From contig NZ_NOII01000002.1 in NCBI RefSeq assembly GCF_002245695.1, positions 248,001 to 312,000 on the forward strand: DNA of 64,000 bases, read 5' to 3'. Shown piece after piece: positions 20,476 through 30,431 of this stretch. Numbering within the stretch: position 1 is the first letter of the stretch; every line of letters starts with the position of its first letter. Below the pieces are notes generated by a model. That model was not told where the DNA came from. It saw only the letters and a list, made by a program, of their open reading frames with translations, and did no database searches. The position numbers and the translations under genes were made by a program. The stretch comes from Fictibacillus aquaticus (GTDB lineage Bacteria > Bacillota > Bacilli > Bacillales > Fictibacillaceae).

Positions 20476-21270
20476 TTATCTCATTCCGAGAAGTGTTTTA
20501 ATTTTAGTAAAAAATCCTTTTTCTTCATCAAGTGAAAGAAGCGGCACGGATTCACCAAGTATTCTGCGTGCGATGTTGCGGTATGCGATTGAAGCTTTCG
20601 AGTCAGGATGCAGGGCTACTGGCTCTCCCTTGTTGGCTGCTTTTATCACGCTCTCGTCGTCTATAACAACGCCAAGAAGTTCAATAGAAAGCACGGCAAC
20701 GATCTCGTCGATTTCAAGCATATCCCCGCTTTTCGCTAGATGATTTCTCAGCCTGTTGACAATCAGTTTAGGAGGCTCCATTTCCTCCTGCTCGAGCAGT
20801 CCTATGATACGGTCCGCGTCACGAACTGATGATTTTTCTGGATTCGTAACTACGATAGATTTATCTGCTCCGGCCACCGCATTTTTGAATCCTTGCTCTA
20901 TTCCCGCAGGACAGTCGATGATAACATAATCATAATCCTGCTTCAGTTCCTGAATAATTTTTTTCATCTGGTGAGGCTGTACTGAACTTTTATCTTTCGT
21001 CTGAGCAGCAGGCAGCAAAAACAGACATTCAAAGCGCTTGTCTTTAATAAGCGCCTGGTTCAGCTTGCAGCGCTCTTCCACTACATCTACCAGATCGTAA
21101 ATAATTCTATTTTCAAGACCCATCAGAACATCGAGATTGCGAAGCCCGATATCAGTATCGACGAGACAGACCTTTTTCCCGGACAGAGCCAGAGCAGTTC
21201 CAATATTTGCAGACGTTGTCGTTTTACCGACTCCGCCTTTACCCGAAGTAATTACAATAGCTTCTCCCAT
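20476..21270 (-). CDS. minD: Septum-site determining ATPase MinD
   Basis: Membrane-associated ATPase that recruits MinC to block division near poles. The 264-residue protein has the deviant Walker A GKGGVGKTT (10-18), switch DTDIGLRNLD and Walker B-like VIIDCPAGIE. The C-terminus FFTKIKTLLGM forms the amphipathic membrane-targeting helix. minC ends 3 bp upstream, and the pair is the end of the mreBCD-minCD transcript, as in B. subtilis. Confidence 0.97.
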   Translation of the reverse strand: MGEAIVITSGKGGVGKTTTSANIGTALALSGKKVCLVDTDIGLRNLDVLMGLENRIIYDLVDVVEERCKLNQALIKDKRFECLFLLPAAQTKDKSSVQPHQMKKIIQELKQDYDYVIIDCPAGIEQGFKNAVAGADKSIVVTNPEKSSVRDADRIIGLLEQEEMEPPKLIVNRLRNHLAKSGDMLEIDEIVAVLSIELLGVVIDDESVIKAANKGEPVALHPDSKASIAYRNIARRILGESVPLLSLDEEKGFFTKIKTLLGMR

Positions 21271-21273
21271 GCA

Positions 21274-21969
21274 TTATTCCCCTTTCTGCAGCAAGCTGTT
21301 TAAGCCTGGCCTGATTCTGTATACATTACTGATGCGGTCAATTCTGATCTGGTTCTCATCATGAGATATGTAAGCAAATTCCATTTCATGCCCTCCTGCC
21401 GGATAGTGGTCAGGAGACCTGTTAATCATATCTGCGATGCGCAGCTGTGAAGGTTTCATTACAGATGATGCAATCACGGCTTCACTGTTTCCCTTGCAGC
21501 CTGCGTGCGCGATGCCTTTGATTGCCCCCATAACAAATATATTACCTGAAGCCATGACCGTTCCGCCAGGATTCACGTCTCCAATAAGAAGGAGATCCCC
21601 CTGAACTTCAAGAACCTGTCCTGACCTGATAATTTTCGATACAGTCGTAACTTCTTTTTCTTTTTGCATTTCTTCTGCTTCTGCACGGGAAATGACGTTG
21701 GATTCAATCCGTTCTAGAAGAAGGTTTTTTTTATTTTGAAGCACGCTGATGATTTTTTTCTCCTGATCATCCGTTAAAAAACGGTTCCCCGCCTGTACTC
21801 TTACCGAGACTGCAGGACCGTCAAGAAATTGACCGCTGTCTGCCGTCAGTTTGTCATAGAGTTCATCTAGCATCTGCTGAAACGAACATGTATCATCAAG
21901 AATCAGAACGAGGCCGTTTTTTGTACCTTTTATCGTTACATAATGATGCATTTTCTGTGCCATTCCCAT
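21274..21969 (-). CDS. minC: Septum-site determining protein MinC
   Basis: Inhibitor of FtsZ assembly, positioned by MinD. The 231 residues form an N-terminal FtsZ-contact domain (about 8-100) and a C-terminal beta-helix (about 125-225, LLIGDVNPGGTVMASGNIFVMGAIKGIAHAG split over several turns) that binds MinD. ATG at 21969 has GAGGTG 6 bp upstream. It follows mreD after 52 bp in the same leftward cluster. Confidence 0.95.
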   Translation of the reverse strand: MGMAQKMHHYVTIKGTKNGLVLILDDTCSFQQMLDELYDKLTADSGQFLDGPAVSVRVQAGNRFLTDDQEKKIISVLQNKKNLLLERIESNVISRAEAEEMQKEKEVTTVSKIIRSGQVLEVQGDLLLIGDVNPGGTVMASGNIFVMGAIKGIAHAGCKGNSEAVIASSVMKPSQLRIADMINRSPDHYPAGGHEMEFAYISHDENQIRIDRISNVYRIRPGLNSLLQKGE

Positions 21970-22021
21970 AATTCACCTCAAGATACAAGGATTCGACAGA
22001 GAGAAGAAAAATCCTTTTAAA

Positions 22022-22537
22022 TTAGTTCAACCTATCCTTGATTTTTTGCAGGTGCTTATCAATAAAATAATAGATTGCCAGCGTAAATACTCCGTTTAAC
22101 AGGAGTGTAGGAAGCAGTCTGTCATAAAGGTAGATACCCCATGCCATATCCGCTACTCCGACCAATGAGTTCAGGCCGAACACAAGGGTTTCAAGGCATG
22201 TCACTCCGATCAATGATAAAAAGAAAGCCACAAAGACGTTCCCGAAAACTAATCGGGAAAATACTGAAGTCAAATAGGCAGTCAAGGCCATAGAGAACAT
22301 ATACACACCGATAATATCAGTATACAGCAGATCAGTAAGAAGGCCGAACACAAGTGCATAAGCGATTCCAACCTGAGGCTTAAGGTACATCGAGATAAAG
22401 AGGATGATTACTAAAGTGAATCTTGGCACCATGAGCCAGCCTTCTCCGTTATATTCAGGCAGCATGACCTGCATGATTGTACTCTCTGCTACAAAAGCAA
22501 CATAGGCAAGAAAAGGAAGAAGAATACGGTTCATCAT
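22022..22537 (-). CDS. mreD: Rod shape-determining membrane protein MreD
   Basis: Integral membrane part of the elongation complex that guides cell-wall synthesis with MreB and MreC. The 171-residue protein consists of five to six hydrophobic helices with the MreD pattern FGLLTDLLYTDIIGVY. The ATG overlaps the mreC TGA by 3 bp (ATGA). A second ATG directly follows and would shorten it by one residue. Confidence 0.94.
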   Translation of the reverse strand: MMNRILLPFLAYVAFVAESTIMQVMLPEYNGEGWLMVPRFTLVIILFISMYLKPQVGIAYALVFGLLTDLLYTDIIGVYMFSMALTAYLTSVFSRLVFGNVFVAFFLSLIGVTCLETLVFGLNSLVGVADMAWGIYLYDRLLPTLLLNGVFTLAIYYFIDKHLQKIKDRLN

Positions 22538-23406
22538 TCTTCCTCCTTTGTAAATTCATCTTCATCAAGTGTTTCCATTTTCCGTTCAAGGACCATTAAA
22601 TGATCAAGGTCAAATAGATTAGCAGAAGGCTTAAGATAAGCGGTTTGTGTAAGTCCGACCTCATCAGGTTCAACCTCTGTTATTTCACCGATCAGCAAGC
22701 CGCGCGGAAACACCTCGCCGAGGCCCGAAGTAATGACCTGCTGTCCCTTTTTAATTTTAGCGTCCATCGGGATCTTCTTAAACATCAGCTTCTGCTTTTT
22801 CGAATCATATCCTTCAATCGTTCCAAAAATACGATCGTTCCCCTGTACGATAGCAGAAAAACGGTTCGTTCTGTCATTGTCGCTGATCAGCTGGACAGTA
22901 GAATGGAAGGGTGATACTTTGCTAATCTTGCCAATGAATCCTTGAGGAGAAATAACTGCCATCTTCGGCTCGATCCCGTCCTTTGAGCCTTTATTGATGA
23001 AAACAAACTGGTTCCAGCTGTCTGGAGACCTGCCGATCACAGAAGCTTCTCTGATCTTGTAGTCCGTCAAGTCTTCTTGTTTGTCCAATTGGGCTTTCAA
23101 GGTGTCATTCGTGTCTTTCAGCTCCTGATAATCCGCTGAAAGCTGAGCATACTCATCGAGTCTTGCTTTTAATAGCTTATTTTCATGATAGATCTGTTTC
23201 ATTTCACTGACATTCTCAAAGAAACCCGCTATATAATTAGCGGGTTTATAAAAGACTGATTGAGTCCAACCGACGGTATCTTTCAAAAACTGTTCCGGCC
23301 AGGATAATTCTTCGCGCTGCTTCATTGAAAAGCCAATCATGGCAACGAGAACAATGATACTCGCCAGTAATATAATCAGCCGTTTGTTGGAAAAGAATTG
23401 AGGCAT
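22534..23406 (-). CDS. mreC: Rod shape-determining protein MreC
   Basis: Bitopic membrane protein joining cytoplasmic MreB to the extracellular synthesis machinery. The 290 residues have a short cytosolic end, a membrane helix (about 8-27), a coiled coil (about 65-115, ENKLLKARLDEYAQLSADYQEL split into heptads) and beta-barrel domains with SPQGFIGKISKV and RGLLIGEITEV. It is 13 bp from mreB and overlaps mreD. Confidence 0.96.
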   Translation of the reverse strand: MPQFFSNKRLIILLASIIVLVAMIGFSMKQREELSWPEQFLKDTVGWTQSVFYKPANYIAGFFENVSEMKQIYHENKLLKARLDEYAQLSADYQELKDTNDTLKAQLDKQEDLTDYKIREASVIGRSPDSWNQFVFINKGSKDGIEPKMAVISPQGFIGKISKVSPFHSTVQLISDNDRTNRFSAIVQGNDRIFGTIEGYDSKKQKLMFKKIPMDAKIKKGQQVITSGLGEVFPRGLLIGEITEVEPDEVGLTQTAYLKPSANLFDLDHLMVLERKMETLDEDEFTKEEE

Positions 23407-23419
23407 TAGTTACACCTTC

Positions 23420-24457
23420 TTACTTGGATTTAGAACGTGAAGTAATTCCAGCTTTTGAACGGAAAAGATGCAGATTTTCTAATGCACGTCCAGTACCGAC
23501 AGCTACACAGTCAAGGGCGTTCTCAGCCACGATAACTGGCATCTTTGTTTCTTCACTGATCACTTTATCCAAGTTGCGCAGCAGTGCGCCTCCGCCAGTC
23601 AAAACAATACCGCGGTCCATAATATCTGCAGCAAGTTCCGGCGGTGTTTTTTCAAGCGTAACTTTTACTGCGTCCATGATGCTGTTTACCGTATCGCGCA
23701 GGGCGCCGGCTACTTCATCAGCTGTAATTGTGATCGTTTTAGGAAGACCAGTTAACAGATCGCGTCCGCGGATGTCCATATCTTCGATTTCTTCAGGAGA
23801 ACCTGCAGAACCGATTTCAAGCTTCAGTGTCTCTGAAGTACGTTCACCGATCATCAGGTTATATGTTTTCTTAATGTACTGAATGATAGCATCATCCATC
23901 TCATCTCCTGCGATTCGAATCGACTGGCTCGTTACGATTCCGCCTAATGAGATGATAGCGACCTCAGTCGTTCCTCCGCCAATATCAACAACCATGCTTC
24001 CTGTCGGCTCCCAAACCGGAAGGTCTGCACCGATTGCCGCTGCAAAAGGTTCTTCGATTGTATATGCTTCACGAGCACCTGCCTGCTTTGTCGCATCTTC
24101 AACTGCACGTTTTTCAACCGCTGTTATACCAGAAGGAACACATACCATCACATTCGGTTTGCGGGCAAAAACAGAACGGTTCTTCTGTGCCTGCTGAATG
24201 AAATATTTCATCATCGTTGCTGTTGTTTCGAAGTCTGCGATGACTCCGTCCTTCATCGGGCGGACTGCCACGATGTTACCTGGCGTACGGCCGATCATGT
24301 TTTTTGCAGCGTTTCCTACTGCCTCGATAGATCCTGTATCCGTTCGCAGCGCTACAACGGAAGGTTCACGCACAACAACACCCTTGCCCTTCACGTAAAC
24401 AAGTGTGTTTGCAGTTCCTAAATCAATTCCTAAATCTCTTGAAAATCCACCAAACAT
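23420..24457 (-). CDS. mreB: Rod shape-determining actin-like protein MreB
   Basis: Bacterial actin that organises lateral wall growth. The 345-residue protein has the phosphate-1 loop [15 protein letters not shown], phosphate-2 [14 protein letters not shown] and adenosine motif [15 protein letters not shown]. The N-terminal [10 protein letters not shown] forms the membrane-inserting end. It has AAGGAG 8 bp before ATG and a 72-bp gap from radC, in which no separate terminator is visible. Confidence 0.97.
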   Translation of the reverse strand: MFGGFSRDLGIDLGTANTLVYVKGKGVVVREPSVVALRTDTGSIEAVGNAAKNMIGRTPGNIVAVRPMKDGVIADFETTATMMKYFIQQAQKNRSVFARKPNVMVCVPSGITAVEKRAVEDATKQAGAREAYTIEEPFAAAIGADLPVWEPTGSMVVDIGGGTTEVAIISLGGIVTSQSIRIAGDEMDDAIIQYIKKTYNLMIGERTSETLKLEIGSAGSPEEIEDMDIRGRDLLTGLPKTITITADEVAGALRDTVNSIMDAVKVTLEKTPPELAADIMDRGIVLTGGGALLRNLDKVISEETKMPVIVAENALDCVAVGTGRALENLHLFRSKAGITSRSKSK

Positions 24458-24529
24458 ATATGTAAACTCCTTTCATCGAGCAAAACTCATAGATTAGATT
24501 ATACGCTAACAAAAGCGAAAAAGACAATG

Positions 24530-25219
24530 TTAAACATATCCTTTTTCCTTAAGCGAAACGTATTTTTTGTCACCGATAATAATATGGTCAAGCACATCAA
24601 TACCAAGCAGCTTTCCGCATTCTACCAGACGTTTCGTCACGTCTATATCTTCCTTGCTGGGCGTCGGATCTCCACTCGGATGATTGTGGAAGCAGATGAT
24701 GGAAGCGGCAGATCTCTTAAAGCCTTCCTTGAACACTTCCCGCGGATGAACGATGGAGGTGTTGAGGCTTCCGATAAAGACTGTTTTCTTATAAAGAATC
24801 TGGTTCTTCGTATTCAGGTACAGACAGACAAAGTGCTCCTGCTGCAAAAAACGAAGATCATCCATCATGTACTTCGCGCCGTCCTCCGGCGACCTCACCG
24901 CATACCGTTCTTCAAACTGAAGCCTGCTTACTCGTTTTCCGATCTCGACTGCTGCGAGAAGTTCTACCGCTTTCGCAGTGCCGATGCCGTTAATCTGAGT
25001 GAGCTCTCCAATAGTTGCATCCTTCAAATAACGAAGTCCTTCAAACTGCTGGATAATATGGTGAGAAAGCTGAAGTGCCGACATCTTCTTCGTGCCTGTA
25101 CGAAGCAAGATAGCGATCAGTTCATGATTGGCGAGACTTTCCGGGCCTTCAGCAACGAGACGTTCACGAGGCCTCTCTTGTACGGGATAATCTTTAATCA
25201 AAGCGGGAGCATTTACCAT
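24530..25219 (-). CDS. radC: RadC (YsxA), JAB-domain protein
   Basis: The 229-residue protein has a helix-hairpin-helix-like N-terminal part (IGELTQINGIGTAKAVELLAA cut at about 68-88) and a C-terminal JAB/MPN domain (about 105-227) with the metalloprotease-type motif HNHPSGDPTPSKED. It was once thought to be a DNA-repair protein, but no activity is established. The position between maf and mreB is conserved. AGGAGG lies 8 bp upstream of the ATG. Confidence 0.93.
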   Translation of the reverse strand: MVNAPALIKDYPVQERPRERLVAEGPESLANHELIAILLRTGTKKMSALQLSHHIIQQFEGLRYLKDATIGELTQINGIGTAKAVELLAAVEIGKRVSRLQFEERYAVRSPEDGAKYMMDDLRFLQQEHFVCLYLNTKNQILYKKTVFIGSLNTSIVHPREVFKEGFKRSAASIICFHNHPSGDPTPSKEDIDVTKRLVECGKLLGIDVLDHIIIGDKKYVSLKEKGYV

Positions 25220-25245
25220 TTCATCTTCCTCCTGTATCTGCGGTT

Positions 25246-25827
25246 TTATGACTGACCGAGATGGCGAAAGATGCCGAAGCCCTCTAATTCTCTTACTACC
25301 CTCGAAATAGGAAGCCCCATCACATTATAGTAATCTCCTGTAATGGAATGAACAAATACAGCACCCTTGCCTTGGATGCCATAAGCACCAGCCTTATCAA
25401 ATGGTTCTTTGGTTGATATGTACCATTCGATTTCTTCTGCTGTCAGCGGCCAGAAACGGACTTCCGTCTTTTCCGCAAAAACGCTGGACCGGTCACTATC
25501 TATCAGACAGACACCCGTATATACCTCGTGAGTCCTCCCAGAAAGCATCTGCAGCATATCGCGTGCTTCTTGCTTGTCCTTCGGTTTTCCTAAAGGTTTT
25601 CCATCGAGTACTACAATCGTATCTGAACCAGCAATGACAGCATCAGGATGCTGAGAGAAAATATCTCTCGCCTTTTGTTCTGCAAGCGAGCAGACCAGTT
25701 CTTCGGCCGATAATCCCGGATCCATCACTTCTTCGATCTTGCTGGGACAGACATCAAATAGGAGAAGTGCATAAGACAGAAGTTCTTTTCTTCGAGGTGA
25801 AGAAGAGGCTAAAATGAGGCGTTTCAT
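25246..25827 (-). CDS. maf: Maf nucleotide pyrophosphatase (dTTP/UTP type)
   Basis: House-cleaning pyrophosphatase acting on dTTP, UTP or modified nucleotides; overproduction blocks septation in B. subtilis. The start at ATG 25827 gives MKRLILASSSPRRKELL and 193 residues; AAGGGTGATG lies upstream. The longer in-frame reading to 25911 is not homologous-looking. Motifs include ASSSPRRKELL, AGSDTIVVLDGKPLGKPKD and the ending GDYYNVMGLPISRV. It belongs to the spoIIB-maf-radC-mreB order. Confidence 0.95.
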   Translation of the reverse strand: MKRLILASSSPRRKELLSYALLLFDVCPSKIEEVMDPGLSAEELVCSLAEQKARDIFSQHPDAVIAGSDTIVVLDGKPLGKPKDKQEARDMLQMLSGRTHEVYTGVCLIDSDRSSVFAEKTEVRFWPLTAEEIEWYISTKEPFDKAGAYGIQGKGAVFVHSITGDYYNVMGLPISRVVRELEGFGIFRHLGQS

Positions 25828-26034
25828 TGCATCACCCTTCAATGCAGGATTAGGGTCCTGTCTAATGTTGAAGGCTGACTTCAGCATAGCAGAACCAGTT
25901 TCATTAGACAAACCTATACATAATAAACAATTGTTTCTTTTAATCTTTCGGCAAACCTTGCTCTTTTATGACGATTTCCCCTAAAAAAATACTCAAAAAC
26001 AGAGAATATCATCCTCATTTTTTGCTAAAATGCG

Positions 26035-26060
26035 AAAAAGGAGCAATTATGCTCCTTTTT
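26035..26060 (-). terminator. Intrinsic terminator at the end of spoIIB
   Basis: Stem AAAAAGGAGCA/TGCTCCTTTTT with a four-base loop; the descending arm is itself T-rich on the minus strand. The hairpin overlaps the spoIIB stop codon. Confidence 0.8.
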
Positions 26061-27051
26061 GCATGGCTTTCATAAGCTGTTCATAATTTTGCAGCGCATC
26101 GAGTGCTTCCTGCTGAAATCGAGGCTGAATGTCTTTCTTATCTTTTTCCTGCTTGATCATCTCAAGCAGGTTTGACATGTTCTTCTCATAAGCAGACGAT
26201 TGTTTTTTTACTCCGGTACTCCAATTTTTACTCTGCTGACTCCCAAACGTCTTCCATTTTTCATAATCCCGCAGCGTGGAGGCTACTGCTTTGGACCGGT
26301 TATCCCCAGCTGGCAGATACGACAAAGTGATCACATTTTGCAAAAGCGTTTTCCCATTCACGAAATATGGTTCATCGAGTTTGTCGGCTGTGTATAGATT
26401 TTTAAATGTGAATTCCTGTTTCTTTTCCCATACATCAATGCCTTGTTCTTCATAAGAAGAAACGAGTGATGACGTTTGGTGCTTTTCGTTGCCGATTCCG
26501 CTGATGATGGCATACTTTTCATCTTCTATTTTGACAACCGCCGCTGCGCCGATGCTGCTCTTTATTTCTTTTGCTCTTTTCTCGGCCCGCTCTTTAGAGG
26601 TAAAAACACCTGATTGTACGATAGAAAAAGATAGAGATATATCAGACAGCTGAACATGCTGTTTGTTTTGATTATCTGCTGCTGCAGCAGGTATCTCTTT
26701 TGCTTCCGATTCTGCAGCAGGTGAAGAGAAAACCATTAAGACGATTGCTCCAAAAAGCAGTCCGGTCACAACTGCTCCAGCAATTGAAACAGCAATCTTC
26801 TTCCTCCAGAACATGTTGCCTCTCCATATAGGCTGCTGCGGTCTCTTAAGCAGCCCATATGTCCTGTTCTTCCGTTTTGCAAGTGCCTTCACTTTCGCTG
26901 CAAAAGATGCTCTCACACTATGATAATCAGCCAAAGCAGCAGCGGCCTCTGCTCGTCCATTTTGCTCTTCCACAAGTACAACGGTTTGTTCTGGCTGCTG
27001 CGATCTTTCCTTGCCGTTAATCAGTATCGTGATTCTATTTTTGTCTTCCAC
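26047..27051 (-). CDS. spoIIB: Stage II sporulation protein B (SPOR-domain, membrane)
   Basis: SpoIIB is recruited to the polar septum and helps septal wall thinning at engulfment. The 334-residue protein has a cytosolic N-terminus, a single membrane helix (about 85-107, VSIAGAVVTGLLFGAIVLMV) and a SPOR peptidoglycan-binding domain (about 139-212, SFSIVQSGVFTSKERAEKRA). The start is GTG at 27051. Position next to maf and radC matches B. subtilis; identification rests on this and on architecture, because the sequence family is weakly conserved. It is followed by its own terminator. Confidence 0.85.
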   Translation of the reverse strand: MEDKNRITILINGKERSQQPEQTVVLVEEQNGRAEAAAALADYHSVRASFAAKVKALAKRKNRTYGLLKRPQQPIWRGNMFWRKKIAVSIAGAVVTGLLFGAIVLMVFSSPAAESEAKEIPAAAADNQNKQHVQLSDISLSFSIVQSGVFTSKERAEKRAKEIKSSIGAAAVVKIEDEKYAIISGIGNEKHQTSSLVSSYEEQGIDVWEKKQEFTFKNLYTADKLDEPYFVNGKTLLQNVITLSYLPAGDNRSKAVASTLRDYEKWKTFGSQQSKNWSTGVKKQSSAYEKNMSNLLEMIKQEKDKKDIQPRFQQEALDALQNYEQLMKAMQKGA

Positions 27052-27125
27052 AGTCCACCGCTCCTTTTCTAGTATCTAGTAAATGGTATGCAGCGGCGAC
27101 TTTTAATAGAACTGTAAAACTCTGC

Positions 27126-27158
27126 AAAAAAAGAAGAAGGCTAACTAAGCCTTCTTCC
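27126..27158 (-). terminator. Intrinsic terminator after the diguanylate cyclase gene
   Basis: Stem GAAGAAGGCT/AGCCTTCTTC with a short loop and a run of seven T on the minus strand. Confidence 0.9.
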
Positions 27159-27164
27159 AAAAAG

Positions 27165-28880
27165 TTAACCTGAATAGCAGGCTACCTTGTTTCTTCCTTG
27201 CTGCTTTGCTCCAGTGTACATTGCTCTATCTGCGTTTCGGATAAGGGTAAGAGCGTCTTCACCTTGGTCTGGAGCTGTGGCGATTCCAATACTCGCTGTA
27301 ATGAAAAGCGATGTATCTGTTTTGTCAGTCAGATCATTTTTAATCCGGAATGCCTGATTGGAAATAATAAACCTAAGCCTCTCCGCCATTTCAAAGCATT
27401 CCGTGCTGCCTGTTTCCGGCAGAAGGATGATAAACTCTTCGCCGCCATAGCGGGCAACCGTACCTTTCTTTCCAATCGTGCTCTCAAGCCTCTCAGCGAG
27501 CTGGCACAGCACTTCATTGCCGCTTTGGTGGCCGTATGTATCGTTCACTCTCTTAAAATGGTCAATATCGAGAAGAATGATAGAAAACTGTCTTCTTAAA
27601 TAGTCATATTGCTGAAACATACCGCTTAATACATTTTCGAAATAACGATAATTATATAACCCCGTTAGAGGACATTGCTCGCTCTTGAGCTTTGTTGATT
27701 CATAATTTTTCGCGTTATCGATGGCTACGGCAAGATAGTTAGCTAATATCTCCATGATCATCAGATGATGCTTTTGATAAGCCCATTTGTCTTTTGAAGC
27801 AAATGTGATGATTCCAACGATTTGCTGGTTCCGGATCATAGGAACCGACATGATAGATTGAGCTTTTCCCTGGAAGTAGCGGTTAGATATCTCTCCCCAT
27901 TGCTTTGCGGTACTATACCTTACACTTCTGCCCGTTGACCATACTCTGCCGCTCACCCCTTCATGCCGCTTCAGCCTAATAAACGGTATGATTCCCGGCT
28001 CTTTCTCGTATTTGCGGATGGTTTTAAAATACTCTCCATTCTCTGTATCAAAAATGAACACATAATCTGCTTTCATGATCGTGATCATCTTTTCAATAAA
28101 CACATCAAGGATATCGTTCACTTTTAAATGCTCTGTCAGCTGCTGTCCTATTTCAGATGATTTTTGAAGAAGGACGTTCACCTGCTGAGAGGAGTGATAA
28201 AGGTTGATGATGATCGATAATGAAAGGAATGGGAAGCCGACATAAAAGATTGCAGAACGATCATATTGAGAATACATCATGAATAGCAAGATGCCTACTG
28301 GAAGGACAACAATCTCAGATGCAATATCCCACCACATGTCACGGTCAATAAACGCGCTCTTCATTTTATATAAATAATTTGAGATAAGATAAAGTAATAT
28401 GTGATTCAGTATGAAATAAGTCACTATGTACCCAATCGTCGGAAGGAGCGGAAAAGCCTCTCCCTTGCCTAAAGGACCAGTGTCACCGCCAAGCAGCTGG
28501 AATACGTAGCCGGATGAAACGGTAATCCACCCGAACATCAGCGTCATCGCCAGATACCGATAATATTCTTTAATAAGCGATTTCTTTAAGATTAAAAAAA
28601 GCGCAATCACCGAGAGCTGGGTGATGAAGAAAGAAACAAACAATCCATATGACAGAAACACAGCGAGCGAGATCCCTTGAATAAGAGAGATGTTAGAATC
28701 CAATACTTTAATCGGGAACATTGAGACCACGACAGCCAGAGCGCCAAAAATAACGATGTCGATAAGTCTGGTGGTACTTAAGTTTGCTAGAGAGCCGCTT
28801 GATTGATAAGCTATATATATAGCAATCGGATATAAAACGAGCCATCCTGCTATAACGTACAACCGCATCGTTTTCTCCAT
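27165..28880 (-). CDS. Membrane-bound GAF-GGDEF diguanylate cyclase
   Basis: Likely makes cyclic di-GMP. The 571-residue protein has about seven N-terminal membrane helices (5-230), a GAF domain (about 250-395) and a C-terminal GGDEF domain (about 400-570) with DIDHFKRVNDTYGH and an intact active-site GGEEF (479-483). The upstream RxxD product-inhibition site is absent, so no classic feedback inhibition is expected. It stands alone between terminators, between spoIIB and folC. B. subtilis has comC (prepilin peptidase) at this place, and no comC is seen in the window. Confidence 0.9.
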   Translation of the reverse strand: MEKTMRLYVIAGWLVLYPIAIYIAYQSSGSLANLSTTRLIDIVIFGALAVVVSMFPIKVLDSNISLIQGISLAVFLSYGLFVSFFITQLSVIALFLILKKSLIKEYYRYLAMTLMFGWITVSSGYVFQLLGGDTGPLGKGEAFPLLPTIGYIVTYFILNHILLYLISNYLYKMKSAFIDRDMWWDIASEIVVLPVGILLFMMYSQYDRSAIFYVGFPFLSLSIIINLYHSSQQVNVLLQKSSEIGQQLTEHLKVNDILDVFIEKMITIMKADYVFIFDTENGEYFKTIRKYEKEPGIIPFIRLKRHEGVSGRVWSTGRSVRYSTAKQWGEISNRYFQGKAQSIMSVPMIRNQQIVGIITFASKDKWAYQKHHLMIMEILANYLAVAIDNAKNYESTKLKSEQCPLTGLYNYRYFENVLSGMFQQYDYLRRQFSIILLDIDHFKRVNDTYGHQSGNEVLCQLAERLESTIGKKGTVARYGGEEFIILLPETGSTECFEMAERLRFIISNQAFRIKNDLTDKTDTSLFITASIGIATAPDQGEDALTLIRNADRAMYTGAKQQGRNKVACYSG

Positions 28881-28991
28881 TAATGTCTTGTCTCCTTCCC
28901 TGATTCTAAAGCAGGACTCCGAAAGTATGATAATTGTAAAATTATAGGTAAATTGTATTATTCATTCATTTTACCAAAAGTTCGGAAAATT

Positions 28992-30290
28992 TCAATTATA
29001 AAGTGAAAAATCTTTCAAAAATCTTCGGACTTCGGCAATAAAGTACAGCGAACCGGTTATGATGATAACTTCGTCTTCAGAAGCGGATTCAACAGACTCA
29101 GCAATTGCTGCTTTCCAATCCTTTTTATAGCGCTTAAAAGGAAACGAGGATTTTTCATACATCTCTTTCATGCTGCCTGCCCGCGGATGTTCAAAATCAG
29201 TAAAAGTAAGTGTGGAAGCGGCAGAATACAGATGACTCAGCATCTCTTCCTTTTCTTTATCGGCAAGAACTGCAAAAATAACATGTATTTTTTTCGAAAT
29301 AAAATTTTCTTTTAAAGTGTTTTTTAAAGCGGCAGCTCCCTCAGGATTATGAGCACCGTCTATAAATACAAGCGGATGGTCTGACATCTGTTCAAACCTT
29401 CCAGGCACGAACGCGAGCTTAAGTCCTTCCGCTTTGTTTTTGCTGCTGATGTTCAAGAGAAAACGTTGCTGCAGGTTTTCAAGCACCATCAATGCCAGTG
29501 CAGCATTGCGGATCTGATGATTCCCAAGCATCGACACACTGTAATTTTGTCCTTCTATCGAATAAAGCGATCGGTACGTAAAAGTTTGCCCGCCAGAAAT
29601 GTCCTTTGTTCGTACTGCAGAATAATCATCTCCCCAAGTAAAAAGTGGCGCTTGTTTCGCTTCGGCTTGCTGTCTTATGACAGCTAAAGCTTCCGAACTC
29701 GTATACCCTGCAACAGCATGTACGCCGCTTTTGATGATACCCGCTTTTTCTGCTGCGATTTCTTGCAGCGTGTTTCCAAGAAAACCGCAATGATCCATCC
29801 CTACATTCGTGATGACAGATAAAATCGGGCTCACGACATTCGTTGAATCCCATCGCCCGCCCATACCAGCTTCAATGATACAGAAATCCGGTTTTGCAAC
29901 AGCACCAAAATAATATAAAGCTGCCGCTGTGACAGCTTCGAATTCAGTCAGCGTCCTATCTTCATCGTCCATTACAGATTTCATATCATTCAGCACCCTG
30001 AGAAAATCACTCTCGCTGATGCTTTCACCGTTAAATTGAATATGTTCATTCACACTGTTTAAAAAAGGAGAGGTAAACGAGCCTGCACTATAGACAGATT
30101 GTAAAAGGACGCTCTGAATAAAAGCGCTTGTTGATCCTTTTCCATTCGTTCCGGCTATATGAATGATCTTTAAGTGATCATGAGGATTCCCCAGCTTTTG
30201 CAGCAGCCGTTCCATACCAGTAAGACCGGGGTTGATCCTGCCTCCTTTTACAAGTCCTAAAAATTCGTTCATTTCCTGATAACTTTTCAT
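28992..30290 (-). CDS. folC: Folylpolyglutamate synthase / dihydrofolate synthase
   Basis: Adds glutamates to folates (and possibly glutamate to dihydropteroate). The 432-residue Mur-ligase-family protein has the P-loop IAGTNGKGSTSAF (about 45-57), the Mg site SPFLNSVNEHIQFNG, the carbamylated-lysine region EAGMGGRWDSTNVV and a C-terminal glutamate-ligase domain with DGAHNPEGA. CAGGAGAG lies 5 bp before the ATG. In B. subtilis folC follows valS directly; here two rightward ATP-grasp genes separate them. Confidence 0.96.
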   Translation of the reverse strand: MKSYQEMNEFLGLVKGGRINPGLTGMERLLQKLGNPHDHLKIIHIAGTNGKGSTSAFIQSVLLQSVYSAGSFTSPFLNSVNEHIQFNGESISESDFLRVLNDMKSVMDDEDRTLTEFEAVTAAALYYFGAVAKPDFCIIEAGMGGRWDSTNVVSPILSVITNVGMDHCGFLGNTLQEIAAEKAGIIKSGVHAVAGYTSSEALAVIRQQAEAKQAPLFTWGDDYSAVRTKDISGGQTFTYRSLYSIEGQNYSVSMLGNHQIRNAALALMVLENLQQRFLLNISSKNKAEGLKLAFVPGRFEQMSDHPLVFIDGAHNPEGAAALKNTLKENFISKKIHVIFAVLADKEKEEMLSHLYSAASTLTFTDFEHPRAGSMKEMYEKSSFPFKRYKKDWKAAIAESVESASEDEVIIITGSLYFIAEVRRFLKDFSLYN

Positions 30291-30431
30291 TTCTCTCCTG
30301 CTCCATTCTTATATATCCTTTTCATCAGCTCTATGCTTGTTTATAGTGAATATGGAAGGTATTTAACTCAAACTATTTCTTTAACAGTATAGCTTTCCTG
30401 CATTCTACCCCGCAAACAAGGAGACACTTGA

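Noticed and set aside
24527-25255. 242-codon rightward ORF opposite radC
   Set aside because: Exact antisense of radC; the product has no family character.
30340-30400. Forespore (sigma-G) promoter upstream of the ATP-grasp pair
   Set aside because: TGAATA and CAAACTA are 16 bp apart, one short of the usual spacing, and one key base is wrong; too weak to list as a feature.
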